From positions 23,318,653 through 23,382,652 of the forward strand of contig OX465105.1 of assembly GCA_949987565.1 (NCBI GenBank): a stretch of 64,000 bases of DNA. The letters run 5' to 3'. The position numbers were made by a program, and so were the translations under genes. Position 1 is the stretch's first letter. Each line of letters begins with the position of its first letter. Under the pieces are notes generated by a model. It saw only the letters and a program-made list of their open reading frames with translations, was not told where the DNA came from and did no database searches. This DNA is from Luidia sarsii (taxonomy: Eukaryota; Echinodermata; Asteroidea; Paxillosida; Luidiidae). Below, one piece after another: positions 35,201-62,741 of the stretch.

Positions 35201-37039
35201 TCTTGAAACAACCGGGCTGGGTCCCGGAGATGTTTACTGCGTGGCGTCGAGTCGCGTTTATTTGGATTCAAACGTTGCCTTCCCGAGGCCCGGTAATGAA
35301 ACATCTGTCATCGCCCGAAATACAATCTATCATGGGGCGCCTGAAAGCGGCACTCACGACAGGGCTGTGCACAAGGGCATTAATATAGGCTATAGGGAAA
35401 AAAAACCCTTGCGTAATTAATGCCCCCTCCCCCCAACACCACCCCCTTGCAATTGGCTCGTAATACCACCGAAGCGTAACCACGGAGTCTAAAGGGTACA
35501 TCGCACGCAATGGGGGCTTTTAATACCACCCGTGCGCACAACAGAGATGGCTATACCTCTGGTCGATCACATCTCATGCACGGAGGGCTGTGACGGTGTC
35601 AGTTCAATGTCACGGGAGGAGAAGTTCCGGTTTTCATTTAGTGATTGTTTAACCCGGATGAAATTAGGATACACGCGTGTTCTTCGCGCTCTTCACTGGA
35701 AAAACAACAACCCAACTACAACCCCAAACCTAACGAGCAACTGACTTTGCAATTTCAATTATGAATTACTCCGATGGCAATGTATAAGGTACACAAGGCA
35801 CGTTGGATCTATAAGACAAGTCTGTCTAAGCGGTGGACTGGAAAAGATAGTCACATTAAGACGTCATTTAAAAGTCTGATCGGATTTCCTGTACGGTTGA
35901 TATTCCAAGAGAACGCTCCAGTGCACTGTACGTGGAATAAACTATACCACGCAGTGCTATATTCTTCAGTGATTATGCCTAACTGTGAGTAGTATAATGA
36001 AATCCCCAACGTTATAGCTTAGAAGTACTCCGGCCTTTGAAATGGGAGTGTTTCATTGCCCTTATCGGGTATTCTTTTAGCTCCATGGATTTTTGTTTTT
36101 ACGAAAGCTTTTATCCATCTATATCTAGGCGACAGTTGTCTAATGACTCACCGAGAGAGCAGAGCAGATTGCCGATGATAACGATGGGCCGTCACACCGG
36201 TAGCCGTTATTCATAAAAATACTCATAATAAACCAATCGATACTAAGTGTTATGTAAAACCACGCAACGACAGCGGCAGCCGACCGACTCCTGTGTATAG
36301 TATAATGCTTGTTCTTGATGGTAATAACGATGTTTAATATTTGCATTCATTTGGTTGAGAAACGTTCTTTTGAGTTGTACAGATACGATTGTACGTTTGC
36401 ACAGTTTCCAATAAAAAAAGCTGATTTTGTTGAAGTGAAAATAGGTTGGTGTGATTCACATTATACTTTGTACTTCTAATGTTTTAATATCATCATCTGG
36501 GACGTGTAGTAGATACAGTGATAAGTAAATATATTTGGTCATGTTTCAGATAATGCTCCCAAACTTTCCCCCCTCCGATGTGAAGAGAAAAACCAACACC
36601 AAAGGTATTTCGAGCCACACTGTGAAGGCAGATGGGATTACGTGGGCTTAGTACAGCGCCGAGAGCATGTGAACGACTAAGCCCGGCCACCTCATGAATA
36701 ATTCATTATTAGGGATCACACTTTTTTCTTCTACCGTGCCATTGTGCGCTGCCTTGGCACCGCATAATAGAGAACAATAGCTGGGCCTAGTCGAAGCCTC
36801 TCCTATAACGGTTGTAGGGCCCGTAGAATAATATTCTACCTGGAGGCGAGAGCGCAACATAAACAACTTCTTTGGCCGTATACTCATCAACTTAACTACA
36901 AGCTCTCCAAAGCTCCATCTCCCGGCGCAGTTAAACACCGTGGGCATAGCGTAGGGATGTTGGAGTGAAAGTATAGCAAGTCTGCATTTTTGTTTGATTG
37001 GTTTCGGCTGCTACATTGTTTTAGTCTGGAAGCTGCGTG
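32262..37039. other. Interval between nAChR genes A and B
   Basis: No coding exon recognised. The first 200 bp after the gene A stop is rich in ACAAACAAACAAA-type words and is probably 3' UTR; an AATAAA occurs only at about 34059. A short (GT)n lies at 33543-33558. One SINE-1 copy is at 34371-34496. The remainder is AT-rich unique sequence. Confidence 0.45.
34371..34496 (+). mobile_element. SINE-1 copy
   Basis: Shows both body (CGGCAAAGACTATTATTTTG) and tRNA head (GGATAGCTCAGATGGTAATT, GGTCTCGGGTTTCGAAGTCC), with an insertion of ATTGGTAA in the D-loop. Confidence 0.65.
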
Positions 37040-51542
<14,503 letters not shown>

Positions 51543-51710
51543 GCGGACCACCACCCCCCCCTCCTTCCCTCTCCTACCCCGGGATTTTTTACACCGCAGC
51601 CATGGGCTTTTCGCTGTATTCGTGCAAATCCGCGCTTGAAAAGAGACTAGTCCTGCGTTACAAGATCACCCAATGCAGCTGAACATGATTAACAACAGCT
51701 AGAAATGTGC

Positions 51711-51716
51711 AATAAA
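51711..51716 (+). terminator. Polyadenylation signal of gene B
   Basis: AATAAA 169 bp after the stop codon, followed by the GT-rich stretch TGTTTGTGTC. Confidence 0.65.
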
Positions 51717-52096
51717 CAACACATCTTACATGTTTGTGTCAAACTACAGCTATTATGACAACAGCCAGTCACATTCCGCCCCTGCTCAAGAAATCCCAAC
51801 TGACTGATCTCTTAACGCAGCACTGCATGTGGTCTTTTTTCAAGCGCACATTTGCACGAGTACAGCGAACAGCCCATGGCTGCGGTGTAAGAAAAAATAT
51901 ACGCCCCCGGCGTCGGTCTCCCAAGAACGTTTTGCTTTATCGATGGCGTGGTCGCCTCTTCGGCGAGTGGGGTGAAATCGACTCTGTTATACGAAATCAG
52001 GGGTTCACCTGCATGTAGTGATGTATAACAACAGCAAACAAGCAGCTATTATCAGCAAGCAAACCATGGTCCATACAACTTCAAGTGATCCCATTT

Positions 52097-52352
52097 GTGA
52101 CACGGCATAACGACATGAGGAATATCCCACCAAAACACTTTTTGAGTAAACAACGCCTGAAGTTAAAGTATCTTCAGAATTCGATCACAAATCACTTTTC
52201 TTTTTTTTAGTATTTTTGGAAATTTTATTAAAGTATTAGAGGATATTATATTTTGATATCATTTGAAAGCTAATGGTATACTCTTTCACTTCATTAGAAA
52301 ACCTCAAAATCTCAAAAGTGGGGTTATTCCTCATTATGCTATGCCGGGTCAC
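52097..52352 (+). mobile_element. MITE-1 copy 7 (forward)
   Basis: Flanked by ATTT on both sides; the left end reads GTGACACGGCATAACG. Confidence 0.85.
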
Positions 52353-54478
52353 ATTTAACAAGGAAATGCGAGGTTGGCAATTCTGATAAGCCTGGGAATT
52401 CTTTAAAACAAAGCTGAGGGGATTCCCACGCACGGCCACCTAGCACCCTAACCGTCACACGTTTTTGTAATAGTGTGTCATTTTTAAAAACTCGCTCAAC
52501 AATTGGGAACAATAAAAAACAGTGAAATAGAAATAAAAAATGAACACACTATGGGTACGAGCGAGTCAAACTTGGCACAATTGTGACTCTATGGCTTTTG
52601 TCGTGTTACATTTTTTTCTCTGCTCAGCTTAAAAGCCTTAAGTTCAAAACTTGGACAACAGCGGTGCCCGAAATCGGATTTTATGATTTAATACTGAAAG
52701 TTTGTTAACACTATTGCTCCAATCTATGTTTCTTTAAATTCAAATATCTAGTATTATTAATAATTTTTTATGTATATATTTTGGTGATAAAATATTAAAA
52801 TTCGAATGTATTAATACTCCATGTTCGCCGCTCATGAGATGAAATTCGTAGGAAGCTGAAAACGGTTCTTCATGGATGAAAATGTCATGACCTTTTACAT
52901 TTTTTAGATTTTGCATTTTTATAATTTTATGTCAGTGAGCGCTTTGATTTGTGTGTATATTACTCGAAGCTGAGACGCACTAATAATAGAATAACAGACA
53001 CAATAGAAGATTTTTGAAGAACATGATTTGGGGCCAGATACATCGTTTAATAAATGAACACTCTTGTACATGAATGCCAATCATGATCGCCTTTCCAATC
53101 TGTCGTCTAAGGAGTTAGTTTTTATTGTTTATTTCTTTGCATTTTAAGACAATTCCAACCTCATGCATGATCAAATTACGGTCAAAGGTACATATAAACG
53201 TAAACTTTACTTCAAAATAAACTAATATTATTCCATAAAGCAATAATTTAACCCTGTTTTAATAAGCCTATAGATAAACAAACACCTTTCCCCCAAGGAA
53301 AAAAAATCATAATTACCGAATTACATACACCGGATATTAGCTAAGAAATCAATCTAACATGCTTTTACTTTTTTTCTGTCAAATTCAGTTATTTCAATTA
53401 TATCTTCAATCATTTCCCTTTTTTTTACAATAACTGGCTAGATGTTCTGCTTCAACCCTAGAAAAGATTTTCAAACAAACGGAAATGTCTGATTTAAACT
53501 TCTGTACAATTCTTGTTTCAAAATCTAGGATCATAGCTTTGAGAACAAACCCACGTGAACAGTCAACCGTCACGCCTGCGCAATGGCCGACTATTTCTGA
53601 CCAATCACGTCACGCCAAATATTATTTCTTTGTTTTTATTGCTTACAAGCACATCGCTCATTGGCCATCCACAGAGATCGTCCGCCGTAGAAAAAATGAT
53701 AAAAAAATCAGTTCAAATCATTCTGCTGAATATTATTTATTCCCATCAAAATAACATACTTTGGGTCGCAGACCCTTTGTCGACTGCTTATAACAAATAA
53801 GTCTTCATAAATCCTAAAAAAAATGTGAATGTTTCTGAATAAATTGCCATGACGTTTTTGAAACTGACATTAACAGTGCTGGTCTTATAATTTACATGGC
53901 TGTGTGAATTTAAGCTTATAAACTTTTTTTTCAAAGAAAACCAATTCTCAAATACAATGTCTGGCGAATTATTGTGGAATCTAGTTTTTGCAACCTCTTC
54001 ACGGGGAACTAGCTTGCTAACTGTTCTCTTTGTAAAATCATAATCATGTTGATGGATCCCAACAAAACAACAAAACTAACTACCAATATTGGCAACAAAA
54101 TAAAGCTTTCATTTGAAACTGCAAAAAAAGCAACACTCATGATTCCATAAGCTACTTTGATATCTGAAACAATGGAAAATAAAAACTGTCATTCATTTTC
54201 TTTTGATGAAGCACTAATCAGATTGTGTATCAAGTTCGGAATTATTATTTCGTTTTAAATAAAATGCCAGCTATAGTTTATAGAATGGCAAATAGTTTGC
54301 ACAAAACCCGCCAGCCTAGCTGAAAAAAGAAAGATGTTTTAAGGTCTCTCTTTTTCACAAAGAATTCCCCGTCCTTAATTAGAGTTTAAGATATTGGAAG
54401 TACTGTCCGCTTTTAATGCGAGGCAGATCTTCTAACGGAGGCTGTTTAGGAACAGCGAGCTCTTTTTTGTCGAAAAAT

Positions 54479-54929
54479 GTGACCCGGCACAGCGACATGA
54501 GGAATATCCCACCAAACCACTTTTCGAGTAAACAACGCCTCAAGTCAAAGTATCTTCTCAATTCGAAAAAAAAAAATCAATTTTTGGTTTTTGTATTTTC
54601 TTAAAAGTTAATGTATTGGAGGATTTTATGTCCAAAGGATTTTTCCGAAATCCCTCTCTAAATGTTGAAAAAAACGAGGATGTCGGGGGAGTGTTTGTGA
54701 ACTGTTTTCATGAAAATGTAAAGTTCCTGCCCTTTTGAATGGCCGCTTTCGAGGAGTTAGAATGGCGCTGCTCTATTGTGTCTGGTACCAAATGTACTAT
54801 TTACAACAAAGTTCACACGGAAGTAATTTTGATATCATTTGAAAGCTAATGGTATACTCTTTCACATCATTAGAAAATCTCAAAATCTCAAAAGTGGGGG
54901 TTATTCCTCATTATACTGTGCCGGGTCAC
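54479..54929 (+). mobile_element. MITE-1 copy 8, long variant (451 bp)
   Basis: Flanked by AAAT on both sides. It shares the extra internal segment with 19831-20225 (TTATGTCCAAAGGATTTTTC, GGCCGCTTTCGAGGAGTTAG, GGCGCTGCT.TATTGTGTCTGG), so it represents a longer subfamily. Confidence 0.9.
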
Positions 54930-56067
54930 AAATGTGCTTTTCCTATATTCTGCCATTCCCATTACCACAAGCAAGAGAGATCGTTTAAATGTTAATTTCG
55001 TTTCAACGGGTTTTTTCCAAATCGCATAAAAATGATTTCTCCCACAAAACTGATTGGTCCTGATCTGTCAGCTGATTTCGATTAACTTCCAAATTTCGAT
55101 TATCAACAGGATGGTTCGACTCTTATTAAACACCACTAAATCCCAAGTGAAGGGTTGCAACACACTTCTGTCGCTACTTGGATCACCAAACGCTACCACG
55201 CGTTCTACCAACATGTCTCCATGATCGCTAACTGCAGGGAGCAGGGAATTTGGATTCACTCACCGACTAACGCAGTAACTGCTGACGAAAACTCAGACCA
55301 GACTGGGAGCTAATACATCGGCGTGTTAAGTACAAAAAGAAGGTCACCTCGTGTCTACCGTAAGTATTTTGAGGCGTAGGGCTGCAGCGAGCCGAGTGGT
55401 TTGTTGCCGGGAACGGTTGCGGATACCAGCTCAAACCAGCCTGAGAGCTAAATACATCGGCGTATAAAATACATAAAAAAGGTCTCCTCGTGTCTACCGT
55501 AAGTATTTGGATGCGTAGCGCTGAGAGCCGATTGTTTTTTTCCCCCGAGAAGCGGTTTGCCGATACCGCGCGCAGATAAGTATGAACACTTTTGCGAGTG
55601 TGTGACGTTCTGCGAACAACGGAGACACTCGACGTTTATGATACAGTGTGGCACGCGGGTCTCCGGGAAGCTGCAGCCGTTCGACCATTGTGGAGGACAT
55701 TGAAAAGGCTGCTCAACGTTTCGGACACAGTGTACTACTATGCGTTGTCAGGAGACTATAAACAGCAGTGGGATGCCTTATAGGAAGGTTTATCCTTCCC
55801 GAAATCCGGCTTAGGCTCCGACTCGAGTTTCGTAGCTCTTAACCAAAGTCTGAAAACATTGGGGTCTTTCTCGAAGCTAAAACTTGGGAAGGTTTTCAAA
55901 TGTTTAATCTTTTTTTTTTAAAGAAGGCAAACAAATAAAGGAAAAACGTATTGAGAACTTCTTTCGGTCGAAGCTTGGGGATTTTTTTCAAACAAACAAA
56001 GAATGGAATAACTGAGTGGGAACTTTTTAAAACCACTATTATTGGAAAAAACAAAATGGAAAAAATG

Positions 56068-56225
56068 TTTTGACTTGACGTGGATTTGAACAAGAGACCA
56101 CTGGTTTCGTGTACCAGCGCTCTAACTATCTGAGCTATCCAGCTCTATAGATGACGGTCTTCCCCCCAAAAAAGTCAACTGGTCTGCTCCGGGATGGGGG
56201 CGCCAGTCAGAAGCATTGAACCACT
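56068..56225 (-). mobile_element. SINE-1 copy
   Basis: Minus strand GGATAGCTCAGATAGTTAGA, CTGGTACACGAAACCAG and a mutated B box; the body includes AGTCAACTGGTCTGCTCCGG and GGCGCCAGTCAGAAGCATTG. Confidence 0.65.
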
Positions 56226-56902
56226 AAAACAAACCCACATTTTCTTCTCCAAAGTTGGAGCTAAAGGCTATCTTTCAACAGCTGATTCACATTGGAGAAA
56301 CAATTTAGAGACGAAGTCGAAGCCTGAGCCTAAGCCGGTTTTTATTTTACTTTTAATTAGTATTTATTTTTCATTTTATATTGTTTTTTGAGTGGCCCTC
56401 AATGACGCAGTATAATTATGCTCTCTCCGTCGTCGGGAGAGTGAAGTAGTTCCGATCGCAATGTTTCGGACTTGTTCGGCTCATGGCCGACACTGAGGTC
56501 GAGTTCGGACGGTCTGTTCCTCGCACGCGTATACCTCGTTCTCGGCACTCGAAACCACACGAACACGACCCAAGAACGCTGCAGTCGGTAGAGGATCACA
56601 TCACACACCACCGCTCTCCGCCAGGGATTTGTTCACAGCCGATAACGCGACGCTACCCGAACTCGACCCCGAGAGCGTCGACGACGGGCCAGGCACGCGG
56701 TGCCAACTCCGGGATCAGGCTCCGCGCTGCGGTAGGCCGAGCCGAGCCGTCCCCCTTGGCCGCCTGTCAGTCCGCGCCTGCCGGGGAACCATCGACAAGC
56801 ACTCACGGTACGAAGGCAGCTAAACACGTCCTCCACGGATCCGCACGGTCTCGACTCGTCATTCTTCACCACTAAGTATAGCCTGGGATCTCAAACAAGC
56901 AT

Positions 56903-56908
56903 TTTATT
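56903..56908 (-). terminator. Possible polyadenylation signal of gene C
   Basis: TTTATT on the plus strand (AATAAA on the minus strand), about 240 bp beyond the stop codon of gene C. Confidence 0.4.
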
Positions 56909-57145
56909 CTTTCTTTTTTTATGTGTGGGGCTGCTCAAATACTAATAATCTGCCAAACCCGACACGGTTTTTGACGGCTTCATTCCCATCACCGACTCGA
57001 CTCTGCTCAAATTGAAAAAAAAAAAATGTCCGCGGAGATCGAGGGTGTGGTTGCACTTATTCAGCGGAGCCGCCCTGTGACTTCCCCTCTCCCTCCTCTC
57101 TCTCTCTCTCTACCTCCCCTCCCCCTCGACCCATCCACCCCGGGC

Positions 57146-60100
57146 TCAGACCTCGCAGTTGTAGTGCTTGCTCCGGATGGTGGTCTCGTTGCTGTCCTTG
57201 AGGAGGTCCTCCAGGTAGGCGCACTTGACCTCGGGCTGGCTGAAGGAAGACTCCAGTTTGAAGCGGTTCTTCTCGTTCTCCCAGAGGACCGGGGAGGACA
57301 GCATGATAACCATGGTGCCCACCGCCACGGCGATCAGGTAGATCCAGAGGAAGATGCGGTCTATCACCATGGCAACGAACTCCCAATCATTCCGAGTCTG
57401 CAGGAAACAAAAATGAAAATTAAAAACTGACTCCCCCCCCCAAAAAAAAAACACACTAAAAACTGCTTAGTGACGATTGTTTAAAGTGATAAAGATAACC
57501 GAAATTACATTTTTTGTTTTTAACATTGACGACTGACGACGAGTACATCCTACCCGAAACGTTGAGTTCCCGGCTCCTCTCAGAGCCACGCACCATCTCA
57601 CAAGAGAAGATGTGCACGATGTCACCACAAACCCTCTAGATATTAATTAGACATCCCGTAGGGTTAACAAACCCAGTCCTGCAGTTGGTCCGGCAGTTGC
57701 CCATACCAGGTACCGTATAAGGCAAACGGATTTTTGCCCAAGCCGCGTTCATATGTGCTTTTACATTGTATATTTTGTAAGGTGAGCTGCTATGGTAGCG
57801 CTGCCGTATCGATAAGACTTGAAGGTTTGCATGGCGGCAATACTACCAGTGGAAGGTTTTCGGTGACACCATGTAACACTTCCCTTTCAAGAAGGAGTGT
57901 TGCTCTTTTTCAGAGCCACAATCCTTCTGGAAAGAAAACCTTCCCACTTGGCGCTGCCTTGCTTGCAGCTTCTCACCCGTTTGGCTTTGTCCTCCTCCTT
58001 CGTCCTCTCCACGATGTAGTTGAGGTACTCCAGTCCCTCCTTGAGCCTGGACGGTATCTTCTGCTTCTTCAGGTCCAACTTCCGCTGGCGGCAGTAGTCG
58101 ACGTTGGTGTCCCTCTCCTCGTCCGAGTCCCGCCACTCCATCTCCTCCTCCAGGGAGCAGTTGAGCGCCATCATCTTGGGCGGGTTGTTGTTGGCCGCCC
58201 GCTGCAGAAGGTGGTAGTTGCTGGTGGAGCGGCCCACGTTGAAGCCGCGCTTCTTGTTCTGGAAGCAGGAGCGGTCGCTGGCCGGCGACTCGCTGGAGTT
58301 GACGTAGACCTTGCGCTTGGGCTTGGGCGTGGGCGGCGCGCTGTAGATGTAGTCCTTGTAGTTGGGCGGGCGCTGGATGTGCAGGAAGGGCGGCAGCGTC
58401 TCCGTGAAAAGCCGCTTGACCCAGGGCGACATGGTGTGCGTCTCCGAGGAGCGGTGGAAGAGGTTGATGATGATGATGGTGGTGACGATGGAGACGCTGA
58501 CGATGCCCATGGTGAAGAGGAGGTAGCAGCCGATCAGCGGCACCGTGTCCGACGTGGTGGGGATCATCTCGGCGATCAGGAGCAGGAAGACGATGACGGC
58601 CAGCAGGATGGAGATGCAGAGCGTGGTCCGCTCCCCGCAGTTGGAGGGCAGGTAGAACACCAGGATGGTGATCATGGTGATCAGCACACAGGGCACCACG
58701 AAGGTGACCACGTAGAAGAGGGACTTGCGGTGGAGCTTGAAGTGGAAGGTGATGTCCACGTAGGTGTCCTCGCAGCACGGGTACTTGATGGTGTGCTTGA
58801 CCACCGGCGTGTCCACGATCTCCCACTCGGCGTTCTCCCAGTAGTCCTGTTTGTCCACCGTGCTGCTCATGGACTCCAGGTCGATCTTGCTCTCGTCGTA
58901 CGTCCACGAGCCGAACTTGAGCAGGCAGTCCTGCTTGTCGAAGGGGAAGTAGTGGACGTCGATGGCGCAGGCACTGTAGAAGACGGCCGGCGGCTTCCAG
59001 TAGACGGTGCCGTTGTGGTAGACCAGGGCCTTGGTGACCAGGTCCATCTTGTAGTTGTCGTTGACACTGTAGGAGGAAACCCCCCCCAAAAAGAAGAAGA
59101 CACAAAAGACGCTCTGATGAGAAAGGAGATTGTTTGGCGTGGTGCTCCGAGCAGCCGGAATGGGGGCGCTATCACTCATGACCGCGCACGACCATTTGTG
59201 ACCCGGCACAGCATAATGAGGAATAACCTCACTTTTGAGATTTTGAGGTTTTCTAATGATGTGAAAGAGTATACCATTAGCTTTCAAATGATATCAAAAT
59301 ATAATATCCTCTAATACTTAAAATTTCCGAAAAAAAGAAAAAAAGAAATTTGATTTGTAATCGAATTGTGAAGATACTTTAACTTCAGGCGTTGTTTACT
59401 CAAAAAGTGTTTTGGTGAGATATTCCTCATGTCGTTGTGCCGGGTCACATTTGGGAAGTGGGGAGGGGGGGGGGCTTTAAAAAAAAAAACAAGGTCAGGG
59501 CTAGGGTTCAGGGTTCTTCGTATCCGTCACCCAGCGACTTTTCCCGGCCACTGAATGTGTTTTCTTGAGCTCGAAAGAGGAAACGAGTCTGGAGTAAGGT
59601 TAGCCTTGGCACGAGCACCGGCCGAGGTTTCGAATGCACGCACTTCATTAGTTGTGTCTTTTCTCCATTGGTACGGTGCACACTGCGCTGCTGTGACATA
59701 GATGAGATCACGCCAACCTTCCCCATCAACTTCCAGATAGGATGCAGCTGAGCAACTCACTCCTAAAGTGGAATGTATCTCTTGAAACCGCGGAGTGGCT
59801 AGTCTTCTTCGAACAGAATCGTCTCAAAAAAGGATCAAACATCAATATTTACCTCCTTATTTCCATATCATCATAATCATTTTCATTATGTTTAGTTGTG
59901 GTTCAATTGAGCTGCATAGTGTTCCAAGTATATAATAGCGGGGAAATCGCAACCTGCATTTTTGTTTCACGGTCTTGTCGATACGATATGCGCCGCGACC
60001 ATTATCCAGGATGCACGGCTCATTATATACATCGCCACGAACAGAACGACGAGCCGTTGTCGAACCCCTCTAGCGCCCTCCAGCGGCAAAGGTTGCCTTT

Positions 60101-61106
60101 GGAATGAGGCGAAATGGCGCCGCACCAATTGTATAGCACTATGATTCCTCTTCCTACGATGGTGATAATACAAAATCACCGTGCTGTGCCGGTGCCTGCA
60201 TCTCGTAATTACCGTGGGAGTATGTTTTCTTGGTCAATAGATGACCCGTATTCAGTGAGGGTTTGAGCGCCGTGTGCTCAGCGCTTTGCCCGAGAGACTG
60301 TTGGTCACTGTCTGGCAGTTTCGATGTGTGCCTCTGTCGGCAATTTTTACTCACTTGTTATACAGGAGCAAGTCCGGACTCCACAGGAGCTTGATGGGTA
60401 TGTGGATCACCGACACGTTCTTGTAGTCGGCTGGATCCCACTGCAAACGGTAGTCGTGCCACCTCTGCAACAAATTACAAATAGACGTCAGGGGGCCATA
60501 CTTCATACCAAACCTCAACCGATACAGTGCGAAAGGGTAGTCTTGATTCAAGACGCTGTTGGTTGAGATACTCTATCACCCGACGCGCGGGGGCGCGGTG
60601 AATAGGACGGGTATCCAAACCAACAACGCCTTGAACAAAGACTACGCATACGCGAAGACGGATGGAGGAAGACACAGCAGTCAGGGTCAAAGTTGAAGGA
60701 AAGCTCCGAAGCAAGCAAGGCAACGTGACCACAAGGCAACTGCACACTAGTATCTTGGTGGTATCTTTCATCATTCCACTTCAAAAGAGGAGATTCAATG
60801 GTGAAACAATCATGACAGAGATGCCGTAACTACAATTAGTCTTCTCGATTGACTTCGATTTCTGTTCTGTAATTTTGTGTGAATTGGATTGAATCGAACC
60901 AATAGTGCATACTCGACGTTTCGAGACCTCCTGCATAAATAAGATAACCCTCTGGTATGGAAAGCTCCGAGTCATAATTTGAAGTAATTCATGGCAGGGG
61001 AACACTAGCCAGTCTCCTGATGTCGCCATCGGTCTTTGGAGAGCCTCAAATCTCAGCTTACCTGCTTCACCCACAATCCGGTCTTCATCACCTGATTCCT
61101 CTCGTC
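57146..61106 (-). CDS. Nicotinic acetylcholine receptor alpha-type subunit (gene C), 5' end outside window
   Basis: Minus-strand exons 61106-61062, 60464-60355, 59066-57977 and 57397-57146, phases 0, 2, 0; 498 aa are visible. The signal peptide and first ligand-domain exons (the equivalent of residues 1-67 in A and B) were not found up to 64000. Present: DERNQVMKTGLWVKQ, then RWHDYRLQW and WSPD; Cys-loop CAIDVHYFPFDKQDC; loop C YPCCEDTYVD with both aromatics. The pore helix is canonical: GE at -2'/-1', Leu at 9', Ala-Glu at 19'-20'. The M3-M4 loop is long and basic, and M4 is in the last exon (WEFVAMVIDRIFLW). Close to the classical heteromeric alpha type; expected at the plasma membrane in neurons or muscle as a cation channel subunit. 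It converges on gene B. The start is cut by the window or lies in a long first intron. Confidence 0.88.
57530..57640. mobile_element. FB-2-related repeat fragment
   Basis: CCCGAAACGTTGAGTTCCCG, CTCTCAGAGCCACGCACC and GATGTCACCACAAACCCTC in the last intron of gene C. A second, facing fragment (GGTTTTCGGTGACACCATGT) lies at 57843-57920 near the donor of the large exon. Confidence 0.5.
59198..59448 (-). mobile_element. MITE-1 copy 9 (reverse), intron of gene C
   Basis: Flanked by ATTT on both sides. It sits 132 bp before the acceptor of the large exon; on the minus strand its end stays in frame with that exon, so intron retention would give a readable extension. Confidence 0.9.
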
Positions 61107-62367
61107 CTGAAAAGAGAACAAAACGACAGACCAATGAGGTCAGGGTTCGACCACAGCCATCGCTCCCAATGGTAGAGAGCCGAAAGCAGTTTGAACCAGC
61201 TGGGGAAATTCTAAATTGCGTATATCGGAAGACGTGCAGTTGCGCGTACGCTTCGTTGTCACGGTCAAATTTACTTGGATTTTTTTTAAAGGGATTATTG
61301 TACGGGCAGCGCGGCGGACGTGTGTCGGGTTAACAGGGGCGGCCGTGAAAGGTATAGAGCCGAGGCGAAAGCGTTGCGTAGGAGAAGCGGTATTGTCCGC
61401 CGACACGTAGACGTGTCCAGCGGGTGATGCGTCCCGAGCAATCTAATCTTGACTACGAGGAGGGTGGGTTGTCGGAGGGGTGGTTTGGCGGGGCGGGGTG
61501 GGGGGGGGATATAATTGTCGGCCGTTCCTTGCCCATCACCCAAGCGGACGCCGTGGCGTCTCCCCGGCCGGCCCGCGTCCCACCCCCGGGTCAGCCCATC
61601 AAGTGTTCAAGCCACCTTCCGATCGGTTGCGGACAAAAAGGTTGGGAAGGCCGGGGGGAGGGAGGGTGGGGTGGGGTTGCATCTGGGCGGAGAAGAAGCT
61701 GAAGGAGTCCGGGGGGTGGGAGGGAGAGAGGGAGGGGAGGAGGTGGTTGTGGAGGAAGATGAGGAGGACGATGAGGAAGATGAAGTGAACAACCCGTGTT
61801 GCCTTCGGGGGTGCCAACCCCTACCCCTAGCATAAGACAGCTGGTTATATTTTCAGGTGGCTGTGTGGCAAGAGGAATTTAAAAGGTCCACTCGGGACTG
61901 CAGTCTCGCAACAAATCCAGGTATACCACAAGGGCCTGAAATGTCTACGCCAACTCCCGAGCGAGCAATGTATACGTGTTATAATGCTTTCCACTATAGG
62001 CGCCCAAACCTACACACCCCGGGGACATTAAGACGTGTGGAAATCACTGCGCAGGGCGCCACAATGTCGCATCGTCAACAGACCGATCTTCTCTACCAAT
62101 GGACTATTTTTTTTTTGGGGGGGGGGTTTTCTAATTTGGAAACGAGCTCGGGCTTATCAGTATCCAAGCGCAAATAGTCGACTTGCCGATGTCCAATGAT
62201 TTGCTGTGAATCTGATCAATATTTGGACGCCATGTTTTAAGACACCACAACTGCATGCGGCCTGTGTGCTGCAGCGGGACTCACTATTATACCATCGGTC
62301 ACTATACCAAGAGTCACTATACCATCATACCAGCCCAAGTCATTACACACTAATTAAACGCACATAT
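61107..62367. other. Intron or upstream region of gene C
   Basis: No upstream receptor exon recognised. 61430-61800 is G-rich on the plus strand (AGGGAGGGTGGGGTGGGG type) and yields short Ser/Pro or Gly-rich open frames without similarity. Confidence 0.4.
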
Positions 62368-62615
62368 GTGACCCGGCACAGCATAATGAGGAATAAACCC
62401 CACTTTTGAGATCTTGAGATTTTCTAATGATGTGAACGAGTATACTATTAGCTTTCAAATTTATATCAAAATATAATATCCTCTAATATTTAAAATTTCC
62501 AAAAATACACAAAAAAATTATTTGTAATTGAATTGTGAAGATACTTTAACTTCAGGCGTTGTTTACTCAAAAAGTATTTTGGTGGGATATTCTTCATGTC
62601 GTTGTGCCGGGTCAC
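62368..62615 (-). mobile_element. MITE-1 copy 10 (reverse)
   Basis: Flanked by ATAT on both sides; both ends intact. Confidence 0.9.
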
Positions 62616-62741
62616 ATATTGGGCAGTAGAGCGTTTGGCATGGTCCTCCGCTGAACATTTTGTTCTTGGGCCAATTTCGTAGATTCCCATAAAGTCATCA
62701 ATCATAGGATCACATTGCCAACCGACAATAATCCCATTGTT

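Larger units (their letters stand above)
51717..56900. other. Interval between convergent genes B and C
   Basis: No exon recognised. The part 52450-54400 is markedly AT-rich and low in recognisable repeats. Two MITE-1 copies and one SINE-1 copy lie inside; a short repeated block (GTCTACCGTAAGTATTT.GAGCGTAG type) occurs at 55350-55520. Confidence 0.45.

Noticed and set aside
56483..56875. 130-codon plus-strand frame near the 3' end of gene C
   Set aside because: Arg/Ser/Pro-rich with no domain; the opposite strand is also open. Likely chance in GC-rich sequence or UTR.
57734..59314. 526-codon plus-strand frame opposite gene C, and similar frames opposite genes A and B
   Set aside because: Shadows of the GC-rich receptor exons, where third-position C/G bias removes stops on the other strand. 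They show no domains of their own.
61424..61835. Gly- and Ser-rich frames of about 100 codons
   Set aside because: Low-complexity G-rich tract; open in several frames on both strands, without similarity or splice context.
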